64,000 nucleotides of DNA from Ziziphus jujuba (GCF_031755915.1 NC_083386.1:21747001-21811000), one strand, 5' to 3'; numbered from the stretch's first letter, positions 11,960-23,631 are shown. A program made the numbers and translations. Notes: generated by a model from the sequence alone, not told the origin.

Positions 11960-13804
11960 ATGGGAAATGCCCTCAGGTTCCTCTACGCTCATTGTTGCAA
12001 GCCCACCACCGGCGGCGGCGACTCCGGCCCTTTGGGTCCCCACGGCGTGTCCACCGCCAACGTTGGTGTCTCGGCCCTTGCTCACGATCTCTTCCACTTC
12101 GAGATCACCTCTCAGGTATGTATGTTTATGGTCATTCCCTGTCATGTCCTCTGCTGCTTAATGGTAATGTTGAATTCCATTAACATCATAATTCTGTTGA
12201 ATTCTGACAAAGCTCCAAGTTAGTTCTCACAGTTTATGAGCTAATTTGATATCTGGTTCAGATGAGTTTTCATCCCCTTTGATGGAAATTTGTTTTCTTT
12301 TTCCCTCTGTTGTTTTTAAGGTCCCAGAAGGACTCAGTAAACATGTGGTATCGTCCAAGAAGGCTCAGGCTAATTGGTAATTTGGAAGCATTATTCTTTT
12401 TCTGCAGTTTGTTTTATTGGATTTTCAAAATAGTTACTTACAATTTGCTAAATGGAACGGTGAAACTTGTATGTGATATTAAGGTATAGAAAATTAGTAG
12501 AGGCATGGAGAGAAGCAAAACCCCCTCCTAGAACAGCTGAAGAAGCAGCTAGGCTTATCATCCAGACCTTGAAGAGGCACCAAAAGGCAGATGTTGAGGT
12601 AAGCACCAAAGAAAAAAGCTTGAGCCTCTTAGCATGATTGATAAATTACAAATGAAAAAAAATTGACTAGTAGTATTTTCCATTCCTTGATTATATAATA
12701 GGGCTTGTTGGCTTTCTATGGTCTCCCTCTTCCTCATACTCTGGTTGAACATTCTGCTGGAATTCCAACTTCATTGCCTGAAGGGGTTAAGTTCGAATTG
12801 CTGACTCTACCGGTAAAAGACATAATAATCCTCATTGTCACCACAAATAACTTTCTTGAAAGCTGGGTTTGATGTGATCAATAATTTTAATGAAACCAGG
12901 TTGAAGCGAAAGCAATTTCAGATGGGGACACGGTGACTGTGTATGTTAGCACGGCAGATCCCAGGGAGTCATCCAGCCTTCCAAATGATGTACAAATGGC
13001 GGCTGCAGAAAGATCAGAAGCGCGTGCTGTAAGGAATTATGCAAAGGCAGATGCACTTCATAAGAAAATAGTTGATTCAGGATATCGGTTAGGGATCTAT
13101 ATTCCTCTAAAGATAATTTCATTTAGTAGATCCATAGCATCATTACTAGTTAAACTTACAAAAACGTTGCATTTCTCAATTCAGGGTAATAAATTCTCAA
13201 AACAACGAGGAGATCCTTGCTCGAAAATATCGCATTCGACTCAGGTAACTTTTCTCTTCTTAAATAAGTATAATTAGCCGAGTCACAACTAGCAGTGAAT
13301 GATACATAAATAGAACAGGGGAATAGATGCACCAGAGAGTTCAATGCCATATGGGAAAGAAGCCAAGGATGAACTGGCTAAGCTTGTTCAGGGAAAGTGT
13401 TTGAGAGTCCTTGTCTATAATCAAGATCTGTATGGCCGTTCCGTAGGTGATATTTACTGCAATGGCAAATTTGTACAGGTACTACATCTCTGAACTTGTA
13501 TTTTTATGGCACCATGACAACTACTATCCTGATCTTTCCATTTCATCTCAACCAGGAAAGGATGCTCAAGAAAGGGTTTGCTTGGCATTACACAGCCTAT
13601 GACAACCGAGCAGAGCTTGCAAGAGTAAGTAATATGTTGTCCCTGCTCACTTTGCACTTCTTTTTTGGGAGGCCTCTTTGTTCTTAAGTCTATGTGCCAT
13701 AACAGTGGGAAAATGAGGCTCGAACAAAGCGAGTTGGCTTGTGGGCTTCCTCAAACCCTGAGAAGCCATGGGAATGGAGAAAAGATAGACGAGAAGGCAG
13801 ATAA
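11960..13804 (+). CDS. CAN1: Staphylococcal-nuclease-like calcium-dependent nuclease (CAN family)
   Basis: Nine exons: 11960-12115, 12321-12376, 12484-12598, 12702-12812, 12900-13087, 13185-13244, 13319-13478, 13556-13624, 13706-13804. They give 337 residues in one continuous frame, close to the roughly 320-330 of Arabidopsis CAN1 and CAN2. The protein starts [13 protein letters not shown]: Gly2 fits N-myristoylation and Cys12/Cys13 palmitoylation, so it should sit on the plasma membrane as reported for CAN1. The C-terminal half is a thermonuclease fold: [29 protein letters not shown], the helix [13 protein letters not shown], and [13 protein letters not shown], which hold the arginine and glutamate positions used in catalysis by micrococcal nuclease. 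It should cut DNA and RNA in a Ca2+-dependent way. CAN1 versus CAN2 cannot be told apart here. Confidence 0.93.
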
Positions 13805-14943
13805 CAACGTTCCCTAACAAATTATTGCTCCAGTAAAATTGGCTGCTAACCACAGCCATATGCAGAGCCATATACATTAAGCACTCACATCAATGACCCG
13901 GCGTTGCCAGCAAGATAGGAAAATAACTTGAATCAAACCGACAAAAAGCTGTTATTTTATATGTATGCATCATTAATGTTTATGATTACTTGTATTTAAT
14001 TGTTATCAGGGCATGTTGTAAACTGAAATTTGTGTTTGACAATTTGTATTCAAGGTTGTAACATTACACAACCATGAATGAACTAATAGCCATGCAAATA
14101 TCCAAAGTGAATCATTGGAAATGGGCAGAAGGAACCCGAGATAATATCTTTATCGTTACTCAAACAAGAAGTAACTACCTAATCATCCATAAAATTATGG
14201 GGGGGAAAGGAAGACCAAAAAAAAAAAAAAACAGTACTAAAAATCAAAACATTAAAAATACACCCAAAAGCAAGTAAAATACCCAAAAGGAGGAGAAGAT
14301 ACATCTCCAGTTAGAAGACAGAAAGAAACAAAATGGTCGAGGACAGTAGTGAGACAAAATTTGACCTACAGATTGCCTTGGAAAACAGGTGAATGTTACA
14401 ATTGTTTCTCCAGGAATTAACTGCAAAAGATTAATGCTTCAGATGAGTACATGTAGCACAACCATACTGATTAAAAGCATAAATAATTCATATTTCAAAC
14501 CTGGCTCCCTCTTCCCCGTCTCAACAGATAAATTGATGTCAAACAGCTAGGGTAATACAAGGAGACAAAGACAGTTCCACGAATGCAAGCACTATCTAAA
14601 CTAAACTATATGCTCACAATACACTGACACATCCACCCTTAAGATTGAGAAGGAGGACATATTCTTAGCTTAAATTGAGGAGGAGGAAATATTCTTAGCT
14701 GAACATGAATTCATGAGCCATATTTTCCACCCCAGCAAACCCAAAAAAGAGGGTTTGCTTATGCTCCCTCAATGTAAACCTCCCAATTGAGACATTAAAA
14801 TGACAGCTTAATTTGTAGTTTTTACTAGTCTTAGAGGGTTATTCCTATTACTAATAAATCCATGTAAAATCACATGATGCAAATTCATAAAACATGGAAG
14901 ATTTTCAAGCAATACGGTTCCAATAATTACAGCTTGCAATAGG
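13805..14943. other. 3' flank of nuclease gene and spacer
   Basis: Probably holds the nuclease 3' UTR. Otherwise there is no gene. A short imperfect direct repeat of about 30 bp (GAGGA followed by ATATTCTTAGCT) lies at 14645-14702. Confidence 0.55.
14939..14943. repeat. Target-site duplication ATAGG, left copy
   Basis: ATAGG directly precedes the TGTTAG end of the Copia insertion; the right copy is at 19481-19485. Confidence 0.75.
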
Positions 14944-15631
14944 TGTTAGGAAATTGCGTTGTGTGGCACACAATTACAGCTGAAGTCGAAATTATAAAAA
15001 TGAGAAATTTGTGTGTAAAATATTCAAATAAAATACACACAAAATAATTGACAATTGTAGAAAGACTTTATTATAGCAAAAGAATATAATAATTTCTCTC
15101 TAAAATAAGGAGAGCATAATTGACAATACCCTCTTTTTTGTACTAGGAGAAAAACACTCTCTCTAACAAAAGAAAGACACAAGTATTTAGGAAAGACTAT
15201 TTTTCTCTCTTTCTAATACTCTCCTTTTTCTCTCTCTGCGTTTCTCACAAATGAAAGACACGAATATTTAGAAGAAACCCTTTTAATTTTCCCTCTAATA
15301 TTCTCCTTCTCTATCTTTGCTTCTCATGCCAAGAAATGAAATTGGCTTCTACATGAGAATGAGTTGAGCCCTTGTTCAAAATGGGATAAGTTTTGCAACA
15401 AGCTTAAATGCATATATATAAAGGAGAAGAGGCGGTGAAATTCAAATTGAAATTGAATCCTCCCAAGGTGGTAGAGTTCAAATTGAATTTGTCCTCTATC
15501 ATGACAATTTAATGCTTGCTGTCATCTTTATACTTTAAGTCAACATATGTAGCTTAATTGATAAGGCCAAACGTGGTTTTACTGCCACATATCTCCTATT
15601 TAAAGTCACTTTTGCTATAATTCTTCTATCA
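14944..15631 (-). repeat. Copia LTR, inverted copy (about 688 bp)
   Basis: On the minus strand it runs from TGATAGAAG to CCTAACA and matches 18412-19093 along its length, with scattered substitutions. TGATAG and CTAACA are near-inverse repeats, as expected of LTR ends. The interior has two or three imperfect repeats of the type CTAAATATTCGTGTCTTTC plus a GAGAGAGAAA tract. TATATATA near 15413 is a likely TATA box. Confidence 0.85.
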
Positions 15632-16072
15632 TTTCTACTTGCCGTTTCATTCCCATACTACTCATGTTTCTACTAGACCAATGGATGATCTAAAGTCTAA
15701 TCCTCTATAACATAACGCAGCATTTTAGGTATCCTTCATATATTTTAGGATCCTTTTCACAGTATTCCAATGCTTTCTACCAGGATTCGCTATGTACTGA
15801 CTAACCGCTCCCACTGCTTGTGCAATGTCTGATCTTGTGCATACCATAGCGAATATTAAACTACCCATTGCTGATACATACAATACCTGAGACATTTTGA
15901 TCTTTCTTTTTCGTTGCTAGGGCTCATATTTGAGGATAACTTGAAATTACTAGGAAGAGGGGTAAAAATTGGCTTACAATTTTGCATGTTGAAACACTGC
16001 AAAATTTTCTTCAAGTACTTCTTCTGAGAAAGTCAAATCTTCCTATTATTTCTATCTCAGTAAATTTGCATC
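15632..16072 (-). pseudogene. Inverted Copia RT/RNase H fragment
   Basis: On the minus strand it reads SAMGSLIFAMVCTRSDIAQA and then GAVSQYIANPGRKHWNTV, the linker region between Copia reverse transcriptase and RNase H. It is the reverse complement of about 17951-18411. After a CYRGLDF-like stretch most of RNase H is missing, and the same deletion is present in the right arm. Confidence 0.8.
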
Positions 16073-16239
16073 CCTTATTTTAGAAAAAAATTATTATATT
16101 CTTTTGCTATAATAAAATCCTTCTACAATTGCCAATTATTTTGTGTGTATTTTATTTGAGTATTTTACATGCAAATTTTTCATTTTTGTAATTTTGACTT
16201 CAGTTGTAATTGTGTGCCATACAACACAATTTCCTAACA
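16072..16239 (+). repeat. Partial Copia LTR (R/U5 end)
   Basis: From CCTTATTTTAG to TTTCCTAACA this matches the last 170 bp or so of the other LTR copies. It is joined at about 16072 to the inverted pol fragment; a TC/TCC overlap at the joint hides the exact breakpoint. Confidence 0.8.
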
Positions 16240-16240
16240 G

Positions 16241-16252
16241 TGGTATCAGAAT
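16241..16252 (+). other. Copia primer-binding site
   Basis: TGGTATCAGAAT lies one base after the LTR end CTAACA. The usual plant Copia site is TGGTATCAGAGC, complementary to initiator tRNA-Met. Confidence 0.8.
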
Positions 16253-16275
16253 CCGGTTCATAGGCATATTCAACA

Positions 16276-18340
16276 ATGACAACGAAGTACGAAATAGAAA
16301 AATTCAATCAGAATAATTTCTCATTGTGGAAAATGAGAATAAAAACAGTTTTAAGAAAAGATAACTGCATGGCGACAATTGAAGAAAGGCCCACAAAGAT
16401 CGTCGACAACGATAAGTGGAACGAGATGGATGACAATGCTTTTGCTAAGCTGAATCTAGCACTAGCCGATAAAGTATTGTCAAATGTGGCGGAGAAAAAG
16501 ACTGCAAAAAAAATATGGGACACTCTGATAAAATTGTACGAGGCCTGAAGAAAAATCTATTGTCTTTGGGACAATTAGATAATAGTGGGTGTAAAACCAA
16601 TATTCAAGATGGGATCATAAAAAATAGTTAAAGGCACGCTTATGACGATGAAAGCGGAAAAAATAGCTGCAAATTTGTACATGCTTAAAAGAGGAACACA
16701 ACAAGAAGGAGAAGCATCTACAGCGTCAGCAAACTTTATAGAAGACTCAACAATGATGTGGCAGCATAAGCTTGGCCACATGTCAGAATGAGTTTGAAGA
16801 TTCTTGCTAAACAAAAGCTTCTTCTAGGGTTCAAAAATGTTTCATTACCATTTTATGAGCATTGTGTCATTAGTAAGCAGCACAGATTAAAAGTTCAGCA
16901 GTTCTAATGTTAGAAACAAAACTATCGTAGAGTTGATCCACTCCGATGTTTGGCAAGCACCAATTCTGTCTCTAGGAGTTGCAAGATACTTTGTATCTTT
17001 TATTGATTACTCCAGGAGATGTTAGGTGTATCCAATCAAAAGGAAAGCGGATGTATTTCCAGTTTTCAAAATATTCAAAGCATGGGTGGAACTTGAATCA
17101 GAGAAAAAGATCAAGTGTTTGAGGACAGATAATGGAGGAGAATATACTGGTGAAGAATTTAATAGTTTATGTCAACAAGAAGGTATCCAGAAGCAATTCA
17201 AGATGGCGTATACTGCACAAGCGAAATGGAGTAGCAGAACGGATGAACAAAACCTTGTTCAAACGGACAAAAGCGATGTTGAGAACTGCAGGGATGACCA
17301 AGACATTTTGGGCAAAAGTAGTTAAGACTGCTTGCTATGTGATCAATCGGTCACCATCTACTACAGTTTATTTGAAAATGCCAATGGAGATATAGACTGG
17401 TAAGCCAGCTAATTATTCTTGCTTACATATATTTGGAAGTCCTGCTTATGTTATGTACAATACCCAAGAAACATCAAAGCTTGATTCAAAATTCAAAAAG
17501 TGTATTTTCTTAGGGTATGCTGATGGAGTTAAAGGATACCGCCTGTGGGATCCCATTGCCCACAAGGTAATAATCAGCAAAGATATGAAAACTGCATTTC
17601 TTCATGTAAAACTTAAAGAAGAGATTTATATGCTCCAACCAGGAGGTTTTAAAGAAAAAATGAATGAGAACTTGGTTTGCAAGTTGAACAAATCTCTATA
17701 TGGTCTCAAACAGGCATCGGGATGTTGGTATAAGAGATTTGATTCCTTCATCATGAGCCTTGGATAGAACATACTTAGTTCAGATCCTTATGCTTCCTAC
17801 AAAAGATTTGGTGATGATGATTTCATTCTTTTGCGGTTGTATGTCGACAACATGTTGGTAGCAGGCCCCAACAAAGATCGTATTAAGGATTTGAAGGCAC
17901 ACAAGAGAGTTTGAACTGAAGGACTAAGAACCAACAAACAAGATTTTAGAGATGCAAATTTACCAAGATAGAAACAATAAGAAGATTTGGCTTTCTCAGA
18001 AGAATTACTTAAAAAACAATTTTGCAGTGTTTCAACATGCAAAATTGTAAGCCAATATTTTTATCTCTTTTCCTATTAATTTCAAATTATCCTCAAGTAT
18101 GAACCTTAGCAAAGAAAAAGAATGATCGAAATGCCTCGAATACCATATGCATCAGCAGTGGGTAGCTTAATGTTTGCTATGCTATGCACAAGATCAGACA
18201 TTGCACAAGCAGTGGAAGCGATTAGTCGGTACATAGCGAATCCTGGTAGAGAGCATTGGAATGCTGTGAAAGGGATCCTAAGATATGTGAAGGGTATCCC
18301 AAATGCTGCATTATGTTATGAAGGATTAGACTTTAAATAA
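16276..18340 (+). pseudogene. Copia gag-pol remnant
   Basis: The frame opens with MTTKYEIEKFNQNNFSLWKM and continues to WDTLIKLYEA (16276-16548), the N-terminal part of Copia Gag, then stops. Later pieces in changing frames are recognisable in the normal Copia order: GAG-pre-integrase (MMWQHKLGHMSE, 16756-16791), integrase (LRTDNGGEYTGEEF then NGVAERMNKTL), the integrase tail CIFLGYADGVKGYRLWDP, and RT (NKSLYGLKQASGCWYKRFD). Between the integrase tail (about 17580) and RT a large part is missing, the zinc knuckle is absent, and the RT catalytic YVDD reads YVDN (LYVDNMLVAG, near 17838). The RNase H region ends early at CYEGLDFK. It cannot support its own movement. Confidence 0.88.
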
Positions 18341-18411
18341 TCCGTTAGCCTAGCAGAAACATGAGCAGCATGGGAATGAAATGGCAATGGGAATGAAATG
18401 GCAAGTAGAAA

Positions 18412-19093
18412 TGATAGAAGAGTTATAGCAAAAGTGACTTTAAGTGAAAGATATGTAGCAGTAAAGCCACCTTTAGCCTTATCAATTAAGCCACATATGT
18501 TGATTTAAGAAATAAAGATGACAGCAAGCATTAAATTATCATGATAGAGGACAAATTCAATTTGAACTCTACCACCTTAGAAGAATTCAATTTCAATTTG
18601 AATTCCACTGCCTCTTCTCCTCTATATATATGTATCTAAGTTTGTTGCAAAACTTATCTCATTTTGAAGAAGGGCTCAACTCATTCTCATGTAGAAGCCA
18701 ATTCCATTTCTTGGCATGAGAAGCAAAGAGAGAGAAGGTGAATATTAGAGAGAAAATTAAAAAGACTTCTCCTAAATATTCGTATCTTTCGTATGTGAGA
18801 AACAGAAAGAGAGCAAAGAATATTAGAGAGAGAATTATCAAAAAAGGTTTCTCCTAAATGTTCGTGTCTTTTCTTTGTAAGAGAGAGAAAGTGTGTTTTC
18901 TCTTATTATAAGAGAGAGGGTTTGGTTAATTATATTCCCCTTATTTTAGAGAGAAATTATTATATTCTTTTGCTATAATAAAGTATTTCTACAATTGCCA
19001 ATTAATTTGTGTGTATTTTTATACTCAAATTTCTCATTTTTATAATTTCGACTTCAACTGTAATTGTATATCTCGTACCTTAATTTCCTAACA
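18412..19093 (+). repeat. Copia LTR, direct copy (682 bp)
   Basis: Runs from TGATAGAAG to the AACA end just before a primer-binding site. TATATATATG near 18622 is a likely TATA box. It contains purine-rich repeats of the type CTAAATATTCGTATC and GAGAGAGA. Confidence 0.85.
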
Positions 19094-19094
19094 G

Positions 19095-19106
19095 TGGTAT
19101 CAGAGC
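19095..19106 (+). other. Second Copia primer-binding site
   Basis: TGGTATCAGAGC, a perfect plant Copia primer-binding site, follows the LTR that ends at 19093. A 3' LTR should not be followed by this site, so this LTR served as, or was copied from, a 5' LTR. Confidence 0.85.
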
Positions 19107-19140
19107 CTGGTTTCGATCCAGGGACTTGTGGGTTATGGGT

Positions 19141-19480
19141 TTCTCTCTAAATATGTGTATCTTTCTTTTGTGAGAAACAAAGAGAGAGAAAGATAAAAGG
19201 TGAGCATGAGAGAGAGAAAAAGAGTCTTTATCAAATATTTGTATTTTTCCTTTGTTAGAGAAAATATGTTTTTCTCCTAGTATAAAAGAGAATGTGATGT
19301 CAATTATGCTCTCTTTATTTTAGAAAGAAATTATTATATTTTTTGCTGTACAATAAAATCTTTCTACAATTGTCAATTATTTTGTATGTATTTTATTTGA
19401 GTATTATAAACACAAATTTTTCATTTTTATAATTTCAATCTCAGCTGTAATTGTGTGCCACAAAACACAATTTTCTAACA
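19141..19480 (+). repeat. Partial Copia LTR at the right end
   Basis: Starting at TTCTCTCTAAATATGTG it matches the second half of the other LTR copies and ends at CTAACA. About 35 bp of leader separate it from the second primer-binding site. Confidence 0.8.
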
Positions 19481-19485
19481 ATAGG
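19481..19485. repeat. Target-site duplication ATAGG, right copy
   Basis: ATAGG directly follows the CTAACA end of the Copia insertion and matches 14939-14943. Confidence 0.75.
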
Positions 19486-19715
19486 CAGCCAAATGAGGAT
19501 TTTTGATGATTGCGGCACAACTTATGAGTTGATTTCACAACACTCAAATCAAGGAAAATTGAACGTTCTTTTTTCTTTGCTGAACAAGGAAAATTGAACG
19601 TTTATAATATGACTACATGAACAAGAATTATGACTAAACCATCATCAGATAATGAGTAGGGATTTGAAATAAAACTGACCACATTAGTAAATCTTAGTGA
19701 GAATTGCTTTCGACA

Positions 19716-20841
19716 TTATTTTGCATTGCCCTTCTGCTCATCTGAATCAGAATCACTTGCATTGTAGCCTAATGGAAACCAGCAGCACATCATTTAGAAC
19801 ACGCAAGGCCACAAAAATGTTCCAACGAGAGACATAAAAACACAAAGACTCAAACGCATACCTGGATGTTTGTCGCTTACTTTCCACACCGAAGATCGAC
19901 TTTTTGAAGCTCTACTCATCCAAGCTCGACCCTTTATTTACAAAGAAACAGTTTCAGAATTAAGAAGGCCACAACCAACAAATTTGACAACAAAAATGTC
20001 AATAACAAAGCAGAGTAACTTACATAAAGAGTATTAGCCATAAATTAGGTTCACATAGCTAACTAACTTACAACGATTAAGAACCCAACATTAACATTGT
20101 CCCAGGCTCCATGCATCAAAGAACAATTTCATTGCAAAATCATTGGTCTATGAGTAAAGCTTTTTGTGCACTAGATATTAATTAATAAATGAATCCCCCC
20201 ACCCTTAATTCTGCATGTTTCAAGTTGAGTATTTTCTCCAAACTACAGAGAACAAGGAATATGCAACATAAGATGCAACATTCTAAAATCTCTATTATTT
20301 TTATATAATTACTCCAACAAACCCATAAAGAATTCAACTTGAAAATCATAAAGCCTGCAATATTCATAATTCCACACATCCAAAGATGAAAACTTTCAAC
20401 TAAAAACCAAAAACTCAAAAAGAACCCAGAAAGAAAAAAAGAGAGAAAACATAGAATGGAAATCTGAAAAGGAGAAAAGAAATGGACCTTTTGAGGGTCT
20501 CTAGCAACACCATAGCCACTGTAATACATCTGACCAACCAAGACCTGCATAGCGCTGTCACCAGCCTTAGCCTCCTTAAGCGAGTCTTGAAACCAACGAT
20601 CCACGCAGTCCGAGACCACCTGAGCCAAAGGTATCCGACTCTGCCCCTCATGATTGCTCTCCATTTTAAGCTTGAGCTGCTCCGACGACCCGGCTCGGAC
20701 CCTATCCGAAATTGCAGTTTCCGGTGAGGAAACTGGGATTTGAGAGATGGGTTTTGTGCGTTTGGTTCTTCGGAGTCTATCCGATGAGATAATCCTGGTG
20801 AATTCTTGAAGCCTGGTCGTCGAAGGCAGTGACTTTCCCAT
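19716..20841 (-). CDS. Small Sel1-repeat-like protein
   Basis: Three exons on the minus strand, 20488-20841, 19862-19931 and 19716-19768, give 158 residues. The N-terminus (residues 1-70) is basic and Ser/Thr-rich, possibly an organelle presequence, though no cleavage site can be assigned. Residues about 91-126 (AKAGDSAMQVLVGQMYYSGY, GVARDPQKGRAWMSRA) fit the Sel1/TPR-like repeat pattern (A..G...A...L...Y..G.GV..D...A..W...A). The C-terminus is DASDSDSDEQ-like: acidic, with SDSDSDEQKGNAK. Plant proteins of this type are generally of unknown function. The first donor is weak (AAAAG|GTCCAT); if the intron is kept the frame stays open to 219 residues with a hydrophobic tail. The last codons fit the family, which supports the spliced form. 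Confidence 0.78.
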
Positions 20842-22459
20842 AAAAAAACCAATACCAAAAAAGATAAAGATTTTAAAGACACCTTTTTTTCGTAATTTTT
20901 TTTTTTCCTCTGTTTAATTTAATGGGATTGTGGGGAGGATTATAGCGGATTAGATTCTTTCGGCTCAATGGATTTTCATTTTCCTTTTTTCTTTTTTGTT
21001 TATACACAGATTTATGAGATCATGAACAGATAGACAAAGTACAAAACATATAACGGCTCTGTGTCTCTGCTACTGCTTGGTTTTGGGATTTTTTATTTTA
21101 TTTTATTTTAATTTTTTTGCCTGATTTTTAGTTTGTGTAGGGCAAAAACCACCCGTTATCAGGCCTAGAATCTGGATTTCAGGCCCACAATTTGTGGATC
21201 GGATCGATTTGTGTTTGCCTGGATTTTTTATTTTTATTTTTTTGAAGTATCTTTCTATTTTATGATATATGAAAATATTTAAACAAAACAATGTTACTGC
21301 CTTTCAGAAAAAAAAAAAGGGGTTACTCCTTAAACTACATATATTGGGAATTTGAATTACCATAATTATTAATTTGACAATTTATTTATAATATAATAAT
21401 TTCTATCTGGATTTTCTTTTTGAGTATTTTTCAATTAAAGAAATAAACATTTCGGTAGGATTAAAAGACATCTAACTAGAGTTTTTAAGAAATAAAGTTG
21501 GAAACTTGTCATTTGCAACGACTGAAATGTAATGATTTATTTATTTATTTATTGCTTTTCTTTTTTGGGGGGAGAACTGAAATGTAGTGGGATTTGGATT
21601 CTCTAATCTTCCTAAATTTGTGAAAATCTAATGACACATGATAACTAATATATTAATGTTTAAGATTCATTCTTCCATTTATTCTTTTTTTCTTTTTTTT
21701 TTCGTTCAACCTTTTCCATAATGACATGTTGCAACTAACATATAAATGGTTAATATTTATCTTTTTCATTCATTTTTCAATTTAACTTTTTTTAGCTCTT
21801 ATAATAAAATTCATCTTTTCACCATTTGAAAAGGGGGAAATAAAAAAAAAAATAGGTTAGCACTGAGCGTTCAACCAAGTTATTTTGCAATTATAAGTCT
21901 TCCTTTAATTTTAAATACTTGTTGGTTGAAAAGTATTTACTTTTCTGAAATTCTCCCTATCTCTACCTTTACGTTCTCTCTTAAATATCTACATTGATAA
22001 TATCTTCTTATGAAATTAAGTAAATGATGACACAAGAAAATAAAATAAAATAAAAAAGCCCAATGATTAAGGGTAGCCAAGATATCAATAGGAGGAAAAA
22101 ATGACTTGTAACTCATCTTTATTCATCTTTCATCAAGATTAAAAAAAAAAAAAAAAATTCATCTTTATTCATAAATTTATTTCTAAAAATGAGGAATAGA
22201 ACACTATTTTTGAAAAACAGTGAAAACTTTGAAGATTTATTATTCTATATATATAGAGAGAGAGAGGGAGAGGGAGAGAGGAGAAAATATTCTAAAGTTG
22301 TTGCTGTTATATGTTTAACCAGTTATTTTTGGATTTTATCTTATATATATATTTCCTAATGTAATTTTAAAGTTGAGAAAAAAAAAAACCATTGAACCAA
22401 AGGAGAAAAATGGACGAAAAGCTGAGAAGAAAAAAAAGTGTTATCATTTTATGATCTCA

Positions 22460-22460
<1 letters not shown>

Positions 22461-22498
<38 letters not shown>
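22461..22498. repeat. (TTA)n microsatellite
   Basis: About thirteen TTA units in a row. Confidence 0.97.
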
Positions 22499-23576
22499 TA
22501 TAAATTGAGTAAAATGCCCCCCCAATTGATACCTATTTTAAGGGTTTATTAAATTGTAAGCTTTAAAAGAAATATTAAAGTTGAATTCTAACCATTAATA
22601 TGATAGTAGTCACATGTCATCGGATCCTCAATAATTTAAAAAGAACTTAGATTAAAAAAAGATTCAGATCCAATGTACTGATATATGAGAGGGAAAAAAA
22701 TGTTAATATTATAAGTGATTTTCTGTGTTTAATTTATGTAACAAAAAATAGAAGATTATAACAATTTGTTAATTACTTTTAAAGACCACAAGGCTTGGAT
22801 GGATCCAAATCCAATAATGATTATACACTTAATAAATGACGATAAAATATTTATCAATTTTGAGATTCGTTTCTTAATTTCATGAATTTCTATACCTTTT
22901 TAAGGATTAGAGTTGATATGTAGCAACTAATAATAAGTGAGATAAGGGAAAAATCAGGCGAATTTACACATTTTCCTCATAGTACCAAAAGTCCCTATGA
23001 GCTAATTTTTCGTTTCATGACGAAGAGCTAAAAGAGTTTTAGTGCAACATTTTTGAAAGACTCAATTACTCGACTAAGGTTCATTCAGTGTATGCCTCTC
23101 AAATTTATAGGCCCAAAGTTTTTATTTTATTTTATTTTATTTATTTTATTTTTATTTTTTTCCTGTCGAATGCACCCTCAAAAGTATGTTAGGTCAGAAA
23201 ATTATTGTAGTGGGTAAAAAACAAAAACAAAACAAATCAGTAAGAGTTGTTTTTCTTTTACTTTATAAATTTTTATAGCAATACTTTGTGTTAAAAAAAA
23301 AAAAATTGTTAAGATAATACTTTTATAACTATTTTCAGTTGTTTTGGTTGTTTATTAAATATGTGGTGTTCTTTTATTTTGCTTGCCCTCTAATTAATTG
23401 GTATTGTTTTTACAGATTTGACCTTTACATTTATTATTCTCAATAGATATAATATAATTTTTTAGTCTTTTTTCTTTTCTTTTTTTTTTTTTGCCTGCTC
23501 TTTAATTAATTAATATTATATTCACCAATTTGCCCTTCATATTTATTTCTCTAAAATAGGTGTAATATGGTTGATA

Positions 23577-23631
23577 GACATTTTATTTAATCTCATCTCC
23601 TATATTCATTTTATTTAATCTCATCTCCTAT

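Larger units (their letters stand above)
14944..19480 (+). mobile_element. Rearranged Copia retrotransposon with inverted arms, flanked by ATAGG
   Basis: The insertion starts TGTTAGGAAATTG and ends CAATTTTCT followed by AACA-type sequence (…CTAACA), and is bracketed by the direct repeat ATAGG at 14939-14943 and 19481-19485, the 5-bp target duplication typical of Copia. Inside, in order: an inverted LTR and pol tail (14944-about 16072), a partial LTR in plus orientation (about 16072-16239), a primer-binding site (16241), gag and pol remnants (16276-18340), a full-looking LTR (18412-19093), a second primer-binding site (19095-19106), and a partial LTR (19141-19480). The left arm is the reverse complement of about 17951-19093. 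All coding parts are broken. Confidence 0.85.

Noticed and set aside
11843..12183. Alternative frames over exon 1 of the nuclease gene
   Set aside because: They overlap the MGNALRFLY exon in wrong frames and do not join to the later exons.
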